A stretch of DNA of 64,000 nucleotides from Pedobacter cryoconitis (GCA_019352875.1 JAAAFW010000004.1:1-64000), one strand, 5' to 3'; numbered from the stretch's first letter, positions 9,496-18,568 are shown. A program made the numbers and translations. Notes: a model not told the origin generated them from the letters alone.

Positions 9496-10179
9496 ATGAC
9501 ACACAACAAACTGAGGAAATTTTCTGCTTACGTATTAGCGGGACTTTTATTGACAAGCGGAATGACTGCCGGCGCACAGGAAAAAGAACAAAAGAAGATG
9601 ACCGACGCAGCGACAGTACTTTCTGATTTCGCCGGAATGAAAGAATCTATTCCGTCCGAGCTTATCGCCGTGACTGAAGGAATCATTGTCATTCCTAAAA
9701 TGATTAATGCGGGGTTCGTGGTTGGTGCAAAAAGAGGTAAAGGGGTGGCTATGGTCAAAAATGCTGATGGTACCTGGAGTAACCCTGTCTTTGTTACTAT
9801 GACAGGAGGAAGTATTGGTGCACAGATAGGAGTACAGTCTGTAGACCTTGTGCTTGTATTTAAACATAGAAAAAGCCTCACCGAAATTAAAAAAAGTAGC
9901 TTCACACTTGGTGGAGATTTATCTGTTGCAGCCGGGCCAGTGGGTAGAAGCTCTTCAGCGAATACAGATTATAAACTGGAAGCGGAAGTTTATTCTTATT
10001 CAAGAAGTAAAGGCTTATTCGCCGGAATTACTTTAAATGGTGCTTCTCTGGATATTGATAACCAGGCTAACCAGAAATACTACGGACAAACCGAAAAAGT
10101 GAAAGATATTTTCGAAGCTAAACCAAGTAAAAAAGAAGAGGTTGTACTGCTGAAACAAAAACTAACAGCAATGCAGTAA
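9496..10179 (+). CDS. Secreted SYLF-domain (Ysc84-type) lipid-binding protein
   Basis: The 227-residue product begins with a signal peptide (Lys/Arg-rich start, hydrophobic core, cleavage near AGAQ). Almost the whole remainder is a SYLF domain: VLSDFAGMKESIPSELIAV, then IPKMINAGFVVGAKRGKGV and later GRSSSANTDYKLEAEVYSYS. SYLF domains bind phosphoinositides in eukaryotes, but the bacterial secreted versions have no firm function. I start at ATG 9496 because the eight codons before it interrupt the signal peptide. It is a single gene closed by a strong terminator. Confidence 0.85.
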   Translation: MTHNKLRKFSAYVLAGLLLTSGMTAGAQEKEQKKMTDAATVLSDFAGMKESIPSELIAVTEGIIVIPKMINAGFVVGAKRGKGVAMVKNADGTWSNPVFVTMTGGSIGAQIGVQSVDLVLVFKHRKSLTEIKKSSFTLGGDLSVAAGPVGRSSSANTDYKLEAEVYSYSRSKGLFAGITLNGASLDIDNQANQKYYGQTEKVKDIFEAKPSKKEEVVLLKQKLTAMQ

Positions 10180-10196
10180 TTCTTAAATTCAAGATC

Positions 10197-10243
10197 AAAC
10201 AGAAAGGACCGCAAGTCAATTGATTTGCGGTCCTTTCTGTTTT
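10197..10243. terminator. Strong bidirectional terminator
   Basis: A near-perfect stem of about 18 bp (from aaacagaaaggaccgcaa at 10197 to its complement ending near 10243) has A and T runs on its flanks. It serves both the SYLF gene and the convergent permease gene. Confidence 0.9.
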
Positions 10244-10254
10244 AGGGTTGAATT

Positions 10255-12630
10255 TTATTCGTCTCTAAGGCATTGTACCGGATTCTTCAAGCTTGCTTTT
10301 ATAGCTTGTGTACATACCGTAATCCAGGAAATAAAAAGTGCGGTAAAACCCGCTCCTGCAAAGTACCAAACCTGCAGATCTATTCTATAAGCAAAAGTAT
10401 CCAGCCATTGCTTAGTCAGTACGTAACTTAAGGGAAGTCCTATCAAAATAGCTATAAGAACGGGTTTGATAAAGTCTTTGGATAAACTGTATACAATTCT
10501 CCATTCACTTGCACCTAATACCTTCCTGATTCCGATTTCTTTAAGTTTTCGCTGCGTCGTAAAGGAAGCCAGGCCAAATAGACCAAGACAAGATATAATG
10601 ATCGCCAGTGATGCAAAATACCTTGACAATAAGGAAACCCTTTTCTCTGAAACATATTGTTCCTGAAAATCCTGATCTAAAAACCTATACTCGAAATTAG
10701 TCCCGGCATTAAAATCTTTATAGATACTTTGAAGGGCAGCTATCGTCTCTTTTTCTGTGCCGGCTTTTATTCTGACCATAATTCTGTTTGTATGTTCGGC
10801 GTCAAACAAAAAGAACATGGGTTTCACGACTTCATGCATAGATTCAAAATGAACATTTCTGACTATGCCTATAATTTGCAGGTCTTTTCCCCATAAATTA
10901 AAGACCTTACCTATCGGGTTTTTTAAGCCCATAATCTTTATGCCAGCCTCATTAAAGATCACTTTAGTACTATCAGACCCAAAATTGCCCGAGAAAGTAC
11001 GGCCATCTATCATCTCCATTCCCATGGTCTCGATCAGGCCGCTATTTATGCCGGCATGTTGGAAAGCAATCGCTTGTTTTGGATCTCGCCCTTCCCAGCT
11101 GAAGTCACCTACCGTAGATTTTAAATCGCCGATAAATCTCTTATTCATACTGGAGGCATTAATTACACCAGGAATCTTTTTCAACGCATTGATAAAAGTG
11201 CCCGCATTATTTTTCAATTTACCTTCGGGTTCAATATATAAAACGTTGTCTCTTTTATAGCCCGGATATCCATGCTGAACAAATTCAATTTGTTTGTAGA
11301 CAACCAAAACAGCAACGATCAGGATTACTGAAAGCGTAAACTGAAATATAACCAGTCCTTTACGGGTCCATAATTCTCCGGCAGAGTGCGTGATTTTTCC
11401 TTTTAAAGCAGCAGCGGGATTAAAACCTGATAAATATAATGCTGGATAACTTCCCGAAAATAATCCGGTTAAAGTGGTAATTCCGATCAATATCAGGGCT
11501 AGTTTCCATCCAAACTCTAGTAATAAATGTTTACCTGTGATTTCATTAAACAGGGGGAGTAAAAGTTCGACGCAAAGCAGCGAAAAGAACAAGGATAAAT
11601 AGACCAGAAGTAGAGATTCTGCCATAAATTGCATAATCAAGGAACCACGGCTTGCGCCCATAACCTTTTTTATCCCGACTTCTTTCATCCTTACTGATGC
11701 TCTTGCTGTTGCTAAGTTCATGAAGTTTACACACGCGATCACCAGAATGAAAATAGCAATGAGGGAAAATAGCTTAACATACTCTATTCTGCCCCCTGTT
11801 TGTTTACCATTTTCATATTTATCGTATAAATAGCCATCTGCATAGGGTCTGATAAATAGTTCACGAAGATTTTGTCCTTTCAACTTCATGAAGCCCTTGA
11901 TTTTTGCATTAAATATATCAACTGACACATTGTTTTTCAGTAGGATAAAGGTATTAGGCCCGCGGTTACTCCATTCCGAAAAAGGAGAAGATGGTCCCAT
12001 AATCAAATCAATGGAGACAATAAAATCGACCTGCTTTGAAGAGGTCGAAGGCATGGTTTTAAAAACACCTGAAATAAGCGCATGATTTTCTGTTTCCATA
12101 TCAGCATTTTCCCAGACAATTTCTTTACCGAGAACATCTGTAGTGTGAAATAATTTCATTGCCATTTGCGCTGAAATAGCAATTGAATTTTTCTCTTTGA
12201 GAACTTCTCTGGCATTACCTGAAACTAGCGGATAAGAGAATATTTGAAAAAAGTTTTTCCCGGCAAATATGCCATCTGCCTTAATACTATTATTGGTTTT
12301 GGTTAAGAGTTTACTCTGTGCAATCCAATATTGGGGTGAGACAGTTACAGCGTCCTCAACTTCGGGCATTTCAGCTAGTAGCGTTTCACCTAATATCCCA
12401 GAAGTCTGGTCAGTAGTGTTTACTCCTGATGCTATCTGTTCGTTTTCCATCACCTGGTAAAGCTGAGTACCGTTGACGTGAAATTTGTCCATGTTGACTT
12501 CATCAGTTACCCACAAACTAATTAGCAATGTACAGGTCAGGCCAGCTGTAAGACCAATCAAATTTATAAAAAACGAACTTTTATGTTTTTTGAAGTTTCT
12601 GTAGATCAGCAGTAGGTAATGTTGAAGCAT
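10255..12630 (-). CDS. FtsX/MacB-type ABC transporter permease
   Basis: The 791-residue inner-membrane protein has a duplicated MacB layout. An N-terminal helix (about residues 20-42) leads into a periplasmic core domain, then an FtsX bundle near 285-395 that contains the MKEVGIKKVMGA signature. A second periplasmic domain follows, and then a final FtsX bundle with KLKEIGIRKVLGA. Such paired permeases are numerous in Bacteroidota and usually use an ATPase encoded elsewhere. No ATPase or adaptor lies next to this gene. The substrate is unknown; peptide, lipoprotein or signalling roles are all possible. Confidence 0.88.
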   Translation of the reverse strand: MLQHYLLLIYRNFKKHKSSFFINLIGLTAGLTCTLLISLWVTDEVNMDKFHVNGTQLYQVMENEQIASGVNTTDQTSGILGETLLAEMPEVEDAVTVSPQYWIAQSKLLTKTNNSIKADGIFAGKNFFQIFSYPLVSGNAREVLKEKNSIAISAQMAMKLFHTTDVLGKEIVWENADMETENHALISGVFKTMPSTSSKQVDFIVSIDLIMGPSSPFSEWSNRGPNTFILLKNNVSVDIFNAKIKGFMKLKGQNLRELFIRPYADGYLYDKYENGKQTGGRIEYVKLFSLIAIFILVIACVNFMNLATARASVRMKEVGIKKVMGASRGSLIMQFMAESLLLVYLSLFFSLLCVELLLPLFNEITGKHLLLEFGWKLALILIGITTLTGLFSGSYPALYLSGFNPAAALKGKITHSAGELWTRKGLVIFQFTLSVILIVAVLVVYKQIEFVQHGYPGYKRDNVLYIEPEGKLKNNAGTFINALKKIPGVINASSMNKRFIGDLKSTVGDFSWEGRDPKQAIAFQHAGINSGLIETMGMEMIDGRTFSGNFGSDSTKVIFNEAGIKIMGLKNPIGKVFNLWGKDLQIIGIVRNVHFESMHEVVKPMFFLFDAEHTNRIMVRIKAGTEKETIAALQSIYKDFNAGTNFEYRFLDQDFQEQYVSEKRVSLLSRYFASLAIIISCLGLFGLASFTTQRKLKEIGIRKVLGASEWRIVYSLSKDFIKPVLIAILIGLPLSYVLTKQWLDTFAYRIDLQVWYFAGAGFTALFISWITVCTQAIKASLKNPVQCLRDE

Positions 12631-12719
12631 GATTTATATTTTATTCTCGTTTTCCTGTAGCCATGTTGATGCCACAAACGAAACGGGGTCTTATGTACTT
12701 AAAAAACACGCTTCAATAT

Positions 12720-12747
12720 ACCATTTGTACGGAAACGAACAAATGGT
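12720..12747. repeat. 9-10-9 inverted repeat upstream of the FtsX permease
   Basis: accatttgt at 12720-12728 is the exact reverse complement of acaaatggt at 12739-12747, with a 10-nt spacer. It lies about 90 bp upstream of the permease start in a stretch without genes and could be an operator. The rest of 12631-12863 holds no gene I can support. Confidence 0.5.
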
Positions 12748-12863
12748 GTTCACATGTGTACGGTTTTTTTAAACTTTACAGCTTTGACTTTGTTCCTGTA
12801 ATTCTTGCGTTTATCCTGCAATACTGCTCCGAATGCGCAGGTACTTAAATAATATTTCAAATT

Positions 12864-13037
12864 ATGGCAAAGTATTCAGAAAAAGCTAGTGAAAAGGTTG
12901 GAAAAGCGATGCATGAAATGAAGGAGGGAGACCTTAAATCTGGTTCCGGTAAAAAGGTGACCAGTAAAAAACAGGCTGTCGCAATTGGTCTTTCAGAAGC
13001 CCGGAAAGAGGGTGCTAAAGTTCCGAAAAAAAAATAA
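12864..13037 (+). CDS. Small basic DUF6496 protein
   Basis: A 57-residue, very Lys-rich protein starts MAKYSEKASEKVGKAMHEM and ends in EARKEGAKVPKKK. The core MHEMKEGDLKSGSGKKVTSK with KQAVAIGLSEARKEG matches the DUF6496 family of short proteins common in Bacteroidota and some Proteobacteria. The high positive charge and repeated Lys/Ser pattern fit a nucleic-acid-associated protein, but the family has no proven function. Its stop codon directly abuts the convergent AraC stop at 13038, leaving no room for a terminator between them. Confidence 0.8.
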   Translation: MAKYSEKASEKVGKAMHEMKEGDLKSGSGKKVTSKKQAVAIGLSEARKEGAKVPKKK

Positions 13038-13943
13038 TCAACTATTTTCCGATACAATCTGTGCTAAAATGGCAGGATCATTCAGATAAGCCCGCTGATA
13101 ATGGAGTGGGCTTTTTCCAGTGATAGCTTTAAAATACTGATGAAAACTCGCAAAATTGTAGAATCCGCTTTCAGAGCAAATTTGTTTAATGCTTATTTTA
13201 TTCTCAATCAGTAGTTTACAGGCGTATCCGACCCGAATTTCGTTAATAAATCTCGAATAGGTCTTGCTTGTTCTTGATTTAAAGTATCTACAGAAATAAT
13301 TTACACTTACATGGGCAACTTCTGCTACCTCCTGCATGAGAATCTTTCTCTTAAAATTGGCAAGTGAAAATTCATATATTGCATGAATACGATCATTCTC
13401 AGTTTGTTCATAGGCAGGATTGAAGCCAATAGAAGACAAGGTGACGAGCTCATTACTTCCACTCATATAATGAAGCGCCTCCAGTAAAGAGAGCACTCTG
13501 GTACCTCCTATGGAATCAGGTAGTTTCCTGACAATCTCTGCTACAGTTTTTTCGATTTTGCCAGTGATCAGTAATCCTCTTTTAGCCCGCTCTAGCAAAT
13601 TCTTAATAGATTTATTTTCAGGTAAGTTAAGGAATGTTTCGCCCCAGAAGTTTTCCCTGAAATGAATAACATATACCTGTGCTTTCAAACCACTGTTCTC
13701 CTCAAAATATGCATCGTCAAATTTGCAGTAGTGAGGGAGGTTCGAGCCAATCATAACGAGATCGCCAGACCGGAACCGCCGGATGTGATCGCCGATAAAC
13801 TGTGTTCCGGTTCCCTGTTTGATAAAAAGCAGCTCAATCTCCGGATGATAGTGCCACCTGTTATTTATATAAGGTACGTGATCTTCTCTCGCACTGAAGG
13901 AATGGATTGAATTCGTAGATAATTTAAGTAGCTGAGGTTTCAT
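13038..13943 (-). CDS. AraC-family regulator with cupin sensor domain
   Basis: The 301-residue protein has an N-terminal cupin-like ligand-binding domain (HYHPEIELLFIKQGTGTQF, residues 32-50) and a C-terminal AraC double helix-turn-helix (about 205-295) with VAEVAHVSVNYFCRYFKSR and ICSESGFYNFASFHQYFKA. It is divergent from the fucose-type catabolic operon with a 129-bp gap. That is the usual arrangement for a sugar-responsive activator of that operon. The inducer, probably a deoxysugar or an intermediate, is inferred from the neighbours. Confidence 0.85.
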   Translation of the reverse strand: MKPQLLKLSTNSIHSFSAREDHVPYINNRWHYHPEIELLFIKQGTGTQFIGDHIRRFRSGDLVMIGSNLPHYCKFDDAYFEENSGLKAQVYVIHFRENFWGETFLNLPENKSIKNLLERAKRGLLITGKIEKTVAEIVRKLPDSIGGTRVLSLLEALHYMSGSNELVTLSSIGFNPAYEQTENDRIHAIYEFSLANFKRKILMQEVAEVAHVSVNYFCRYFKSRTSKTYSRFINEIRVGYACKLLIENKISIKQICSESGFYNFASFHQYFKAITGKSPLHYQRAYLNDPAILAQIVSENS

Positions 13944-14072
13944 CTTTTTGTTACAGATTGAGTAGTTATAACTGTAAATATGCCAAAATCATTTATTCTT
14001 TTGTCTAAATAGGCAATATTATCGCTAGTGTTTTTACTTTCTTTGAGTTAATCATTTTTAATAAACAAAGTA

Positions 14073-14411
14073 ATGAATAGATTTTGTCTGGCATTGGATC
14101 TTATCGACGATCCCGATCTGATCAGCGCGTATGAACAAATGCACCGGCAGGTCTGGCCGGAAATAAAAGCAAGTATTCTTGCATCGGGAATACTCAATAT
14201 GGAAATATACCGGATTGCTAACCGTCTTGTGATGATTATAGAGGCCGATAGTGATTTCAGTTTTGAAAAAAAAGCAAAAATGGATGAGGTAAATTCCAAA
14301 GTACAGGAATGGGAAGAGCTGATGTGGAAGTATCAGCAGGCACTACCCACTGCCCGGCCCGGAGAAAAATGGATATTGATGGACAGGATATTTGAACTGC
14401 ATACTTTATGA
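14073..14411 (+). CDS. L-rhamnose/L-fucose mutarotase (RhaM/DUF718 family)
   Basis: This 112-residue protein belongs to the RhaM family, which interconverts the alpha and beta anomers of 6-deoxy-hexoses. Features include the N-terminal RFCLALDLIDDPDLISAYEQMH, the conserved WPEI around residue 28, and the C-terminal WILMDRIFELHTL. It leads the oxidative deoxysugar operon and overlaps the dehydratase gene by 4 nt. Rhamnose is the classical substrate, but the downstream enzymes point to L-fucose or a stereochemically related sugar such as L-galactose. Confidence 0.85.
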   Translation: MNRFCLALDLIDDPDLISAYEQMHRQVWPEIKASILASGILNMEIYRIANRLVMIIEADSDFSFEKKAKMDEVNSKVQEWEELMWKYQQALPTARPGEKWILMDRIFELHTL

Positions 14412-16057
14412 AAAATTTGTATTTACAAATCCATCCGCTGGATAATGTATTGGTTGCCCTGCAGGATCTTCCATCAGGAACCAAAATTAATTTTAATGGA
14501 AATAACTTCGAATTGGTTACTTCTGTTGCAGCAAAACACAAATTCAGCTTGCAGAATCTGACAAGTGGTGAAGATATTCTGATGTACGGTGTGCTGGTTG
14601 CGAAGGCAACCCGGGAAATTGCTCTTGGAGAAGCGCTCACATTAGACAATGTGGTACATGCAGCCAGGGATTTTAGCCTGTCAAAAAGAAATATAGAATG
14701 GGATCGTCCGGACGTAAGTGCTTTTCAGGAAAGAACTTTTATGGGTTATCACAGAGAAGACGGTAGCGTCGGTACGGCAAATTACTGGCTGGTTATTCCA
14801 ATGGTATTTTGCGAAAACCGCAATGTTAGTGTACTCAAAGATGCTTTACAAGCTAAACTTGGTTTTCAGCAGCCCAAGGGTTATGAAAATGAAGTTGAAA
14901 ATCTGATCGCGCTTTATAAGGCCGGCAAATCGGTAGAAGATATTATGAATGCAGATCTTGAACAGTCTGCTTCAAAACCTGCAATCCCGCTTTTTCCGCA
15001 TATTGACGGGGTTAAGTTTTTAACCCATGATATGGGATGTGGAGGTACCCGGGAAGATGCAATTACATTATGTGGGCTGCTTGCCGGATATATCACACAT
15101 CCGAACGTTGCCGGAGCAACAGTATTAAGTCTGGGTTGCCAGCATGCTCAGGCCTCTATGTTACAACAGGAGATAACTTTACGTGATCCAAATTTCAATA
15201 AACCATTATTTATATTGGAACAGCAGGAATTAGGTACTGAAAAGCGGCTTTTGGAAGAAGCACTAAAGCAGACCTTTACCGGACTGATGCAAACAAGTTC
15301 TCAAAAAAGAGAACCCGCACCGCTTAGTAAGCTGTGTATAGGATTAGAGTGCGGAGGGTCTGATGGATTCTCAGGCATTTCTGCAAATCCTGTATTAGGT
15401 AATCTTTCGGATAAACTGGTCACGATGGGAGGATCGGTAATCCTTGCTGAATTTCCTGAATTATGTGGTGTGGAGCAGGAACTGAGTGACCGTTGTGTAA
15501 ACGATGAGACAGCCAGCCATTTTATGAATCTGATGCAGACTTATAATGCCAGGGCTGTTGCTTCGGGTTCCGGTTTTTATGCAAACCCATCTCCCGGAAA
15601 TATCAAAGATGGATTAATCACTGATGCAATTAAATCTGCTGGTGCTGCAAAAAAAGGAGGGACTTCACCGGTTACCGCCGTACTTGATTATCCGGAAAAG
15701 GTGACTGAGCCAGGGCTCAATTTACTTTGTACACCTGGAAGTGATGTGGAAAGTACAACTGCAGAAGTGGCAGCGGGAGCAAACATCGTAATTTTTACGA
15801 CTGGCCTGGGTACGCCTACGGGTAATCCGGTCTGCCCGGTTATTAAGGTTTCTACCAATACAGTTTTATACAAAAAAATGCCCGATATTATAGATCTTAA
15901 TTGCGGGACAATTATTGAGGGAGAAGAAAGTATTGCAGCAGCAGCCGACCGGATGCTTGAATACGTAATCAGAGTTGCCAGCGGAGAAATCCGGCCCAAA
16001 GCTGTGATACTTGGACAAGACGATTTTATTCCGTGGAAAAGGGGTGTTTCATTATAA
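14408..16057 (+). CDS. UxaA-family sugar-acid dehydratase (L-fuconate/altronate type)
   Basis: The 549-residue protein is a full-length UxaA-type dehydratase with an N-terminal SAF domain (residues 1-90) and a large catalytic part. Conserved blocks are HDMGCGGTREDA, LSLGCQHAQ, and IGLECGGSDGFSGISANP, which contain the metal-binding and catalytic His, Cys and Asp residues. D-altronate dehydratase is the type member. In Bacteroidota operons with a DUF718 mutarotase, an FAH-family hydrolase and two SDRs, this family is thought to dehydrate L-fuconate to 2-keto-3-deoxy-L-fuconate. That substrate is inferred from context. Confidence 0.8.
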   Translation: MKNLYLQIHPLDNVLVALQDLPSGTKINFNGNNFELVTSVAAKHKFSLQNLTSGEDILMYGVLVAKATREIALGEALTLDNVVHAARDFSLSKRNIEWDRPDVSAFQERTFMGYHREDGSVGTANYWLVIPMVFCENRNVSVLKDALQAKLGFQQPKGYENEVENLIALYKAGKSVEDIMNADLEQSASKPAIPLFPHIDGVKFLTHDMGCGGTREDAITLCGLLAGYITHPNVAGATVLSLGCQHAQASMLQQEITLRDPNFNKPLFILEQQELGTEKRLLEEALKQTFTGLMQTSSQKREPAPLSKLCIGLECGGSDGFSGISANPVLGNLSDKLVTMGGSVILAEFPELCGVEQELSDRCVNDETASHFMNLMQTYNARAVASGSGFYANPSPGNIKDGLITDAIKSAGAAKKGGTSPVTAVLDYPEKVTEPGLNLLCTPGSDVESTTAEVAAGANIVIFTTGLGTPTGNPVCPVIKVSTNTVLYKKMPDIIDLNCGTIIEGEESIAAAADRMLEYVIRVASGEIRPKAVILGQDDFIPWKRGVSL

Positions 16058-16066
16058 AATTAAATT

Positions 16067-16831
16067 ATGTTCAGCTTAAAAGATAAAAGAGCCGTTATTA
16101 CCGGTGGTGGCAGCGGTATTGGAAGAGCAATCGCTTTGTTATTCGCAACACAGGGTGCAGTATTACACATTATAGAACTGAACCAGGCAGCTGCGGAAGA
16201 AACCGTGGATATGATCAGGGAAAATGGAGGAAAAGCCTATGCTTATGGTTGTGATGTAAGTAAACAACAGGAGGTACTGAGAGTGTTCCATCAGATCGGC
16301 GCGGTTGATATTCTGGTGAACAATGCGGGAATAGCTCATATAGGAAAAGCGGGCGATACTTCAGAAGCAGATTTTACCCGTATTTTTGAGGTGAATGTTA
16401 AAGGTGCCTATAATGCCATTTTTGCTGCATTACCTTATTTGAAAGTGAGTAAAAGTCCGGTCATTTTGAATATGGCATCTATAGCAGCCCTGGTTGGAAT
16501 TGCAGATCGTTTTGCTTACTCGATGAGTAAAGGAGCTATACATGCAATGACCATGTCAGTTGCAAAAGATTACCTCGCTGAGGGGATCAGGTGTAACAGT
16601 ATTTCTCCAGCGAGAGTTCATACACCATTTGTAGATGGGTTTATCGCTAAAAATTATGCGGGTCAGGAAAAGGAAATTTTCCATAAACTATCCCAGAGCC
16701 AGCCAATCGGGCGCATGGGCAGCCCCGAAGAAGTGGCTTCACTTGCTTTATTCTTATGTGCAGAAGAGTCAGGCTTTATAACAGGAAATGATTACCCGGT
16801 CGACGGGGGATTTGTAAAACTCAATAACTAA
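16067..16831 (+). CDS. SDR oxidoreductase, likely 2-keto-3-deoxy-L-fuconate dehydrogenase
   Basis: A classical short-chain dehydrogenase of 254 residues has the NAD-binding TGGGSGIG (residues 11-18), NNAG near 84, the catalytic Ser in LNMASIAA, and YSMSK with the expected Tyr and Lys. It sits 9 nt after the dehydratase and 9 nt before the FAH-family hydrolase. This placing fits oxidation of 2-keto-3-deoxy-L-fuconate to the 2,4-diketo acid, the substrate of that hydrolase. The family alone does not define the substrate. Confidence 0.8.
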   Translation: MFSLKDKRAVITGGGSGIGRAIALLFATQGAVLHIIELNQAAAEETVDMIRENGGKAYAYGCDVSKQQEVLRVFHQIGAVDILVNNAGIAHIGKAGDTSEADFTRIFEVNVKGAYNAIFAALPYLKVSKSPVILNMASIAALVGIADRFAYSMSKGAIHAMTMSVAKDYLAEGIRCNSISPARVHTPFVDGFIAKNYAGQEKEIFHKLSQSQPIGRMGSPEEVASLALFLCAEESGFITGNDYPVDGGFVKLNN

Positions 16832-16840
16832 ATATAAATA

Positions 16841-17710
16841 ATGAAATTAATTAGATGGGGAAATGCCGGGGAAGAAAAGACCGGAGTATTGATCGACGGA
16901 AAACACTATGATACTTCCGGATTAGGAACGGACTATAATGAGGCGTTTTTCGCTTCTGAAGGTTTAAAAAAACTAAAGGCATACCTTGCAGAGCAAAAAG
17001 ACAACCTGGTAGAGATACCTGTTGGTACACGTTTGGGTCCTCCGGTAGCCAGACCCTCTAAAATTATCTGTATCGGACTAAACTATGCAGATCATGCTGC
17101 TGAGACTAATGCGCCAATTCCTTCTGAACCTGTGATTTTCATGAAATCAACCACGGCACTATCGGGACCGTATGATCCGGTTATTATTCCAAAAGGGTCA
17201 GTGAAAACAGACTGGGAAGTAGAATTAGCTATCGTAATTGGTAAAACAGCTTCTTATGTAAGTGAAGCGGAAGCTCTTGAATATGTCGCTGGCTACACGC
17301 TGCATAATGATGTTTCTGAAAGGGCTTTCCAGTTGCAAAGAAACGGAACCTGGGATAAAGGGAAAGGTTGTGATACTTTTGCGCCCGTAGGCCCTTATTT
17401 GTCTACTCCAGATGAACTTAATGATATCAATCAGCTTCGCTTGTGGTTATCTGTTAATGGAAAAATGATGCAAGACGGTAATACTGCTAACTTTATTTTT
17501 GACATTCCCCATGTGATCTCCTATGTAAGTCAGTTTATGACACTTTTACCTGGTGATATCATTTCTACAGGTACACCCGCAGGAGTCGGACTTGGATTTA
17601 ACCCGCCTGTATACCTGAAAGCGGGTGATGTTGTGGAATTGGGTATAGACGGACTCGGCTCTTCACGTCAGGAAGTGATCGAATGGGAAAGAACTCAATT
17701 TTATTACTAA
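16841..17710 (+). CDS. FAH-family hydrolase, likely 2,4-diketo-3-deoxy-L-fuconate hydrolase
   Basis: The 289-residue protein has the fumarylacetoacetate-hydrolase fold. Visible are ICIGLNYADHAAE, the metal ligands in DWEVELAIVIG and NDVSERAFQ, and the closing TGTPAGVGLG. Members next to UxaA and SDR genes cleave 2,4-diketo-3-deoxy-L-fuconate to pyruvate and lactate, the last step of the non-phosphorylating L-fucose route. Its place in this operon supports that call over catechol-pathway members of the family. Confidence 0.82.
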   Translation: MKLIRWGNAGEEKTGVLIDGKHYDTSGLGTDYNEAFFASEGLKKLKAYLAEQKDNLVEIPVGTRLGPPVARPSKIICIGLNYADHAAETNAPIPSEPVIFMKSTTALSGPYDPVIIPKGSVKTDWEVELAIVIGKTASYVSEAEALEYVAGYTLHNDVSERAFQLQRNGTWDKGKGCDTFAPVGPYLSTPDELNDINQLRLWLSVNGKMMQDGNTANFIFDIPHVISYVSQFMTLLPGDIISTGTPAGVGLGFNPPVYLKAGDVVELGIDGLGSSRQEVIEWERTQFYY

Positions 17711-17720
17711 TACTTGATTA

Positions 17721-18509
17721 ATGGATCTGGAACTCAGAGATAAAATAGTACTGGTCACGGGCGGTGCGAAAGGAATTGGAGAAGGTATAGTGCGGCAACT
17801 TGCTGCAGAAGGTGCTGTGCCGGTGATTATCGGAAGAAATGAGAATGATAATCTGAAACTGGTCGATGCGTTGCATGCTGAAAACCTGAAGGCTTTTCAA
17901 TTTAAGGCGGAGCTGAGTAAACCTGAAGAAGTAGAGCAGGTAGTGCAGGCGATTGCTACTAAATTTGGCAGAATAGACGGACTTGTGAATAATGCAGGAG
18001 TAAATGACAGCGTAGGTCTTGAAGGTGGAAATTATAATGCATTTATAGATAGTTTACATAAAAACCTTATCCACTATTACCTGATGGCTCATCATTGCCT
18101 TCCATATTTGAAAACTTCAAAAGGGTCTATAGTCAATATAGGATCTAAAGTCGCCGATACGGGGCAGGGCGGTACATCTGCTTATGCAGCTTCCAATGGA
18201 GGAAGAAATGCACTTACAAGGGAATGGGCTGTCGAACTATTGCCAGCCGGTATACGGGTTAACGCGGTAATTGTCGCAGAGTGTTATACACCTTTGTATC
18301 AGCAATGGATAACTTCACTGCCTGATGCAGATACAAAGCTGGCTGCTACGCTACGTAAAATACCACTGGGAAACAGGATGACGGAATCTGCTGAAATAGC
18401 TAATGCAGTAGTTTTTCTGCTTTCAGAACGTTCGAGCCATACAACCGGGCAACTTATCTATGTAGACGGAGGGTACGTTCACCTGGACCGGGCAGTGACA
18501 GGAGCATAA
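17721..18509 (+). CDS. SDR protein, putative L-fucose dehydrogenase lacking the catalytic Lys
   Basis: This 262-residue SDR has the nucleotide site TGGAKGIG (residues 14-21), NNAG, and a Ser at 142 in NIGSKVADTG. Its order in the operon fits the first pathway step, oxidation of L-fucose to the lactone. The active-site motif reads YAASN: Tyr155 is present, but the usual Lys four residues on is Asn159 (codon AAT). The Lys lowers the Tyr pKa and binds the cofactor ribose, so activity may be weak, altered or lost. The rest of the fold is intact, with no frameshift. It ends the operon before a strong terminator. Confidence 0.72.
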   Translation: MDLELRDKIVLVTGGAKGIGEGIVRQLAAEGAVPVIIGRNENDNLKLVDALHAENLKAFQFKAELSKPEEVEQVVQAIATKFGRIDGLVNNAGVNDSVGLEGGNYNAFIDSLHKNLIHYYLMAHHCLPYLKTSKGSIVNIGSKVADTGQGGTSAYAASNGGRNALTREWAVELLPAGIRVNAVIVAECYTPLYQQWITSLPDADTKLAATLRKIPLGNRMTESAEIANAVVFLLSERSSHTTGQLIYVDGGYVHLDRAVTGA

Positions 18510-18525
18510 AATTTTCAAACTAATT

Positions 18526-18568
18526 AATGTCCGTGTTGTTTATTAAACTGCACGGACATTTTTTTTTG
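18526..18568 (+). terminator. Terminator of the deoxysugar operon
   Basis: aatgtccgtg (18526-18535) pairs perfectly with cacggacatt (18551-18560), followed by a run of eight or more T. It closes the operon that begins at 14073. Confidence 0.88.

Noticed and set aside
12663-12848. Open frame of 61 codons on the plus strand
   Set aside because: No recognisable protein features; it overlaps the permease promoter region and the 9-10-9 repeat.
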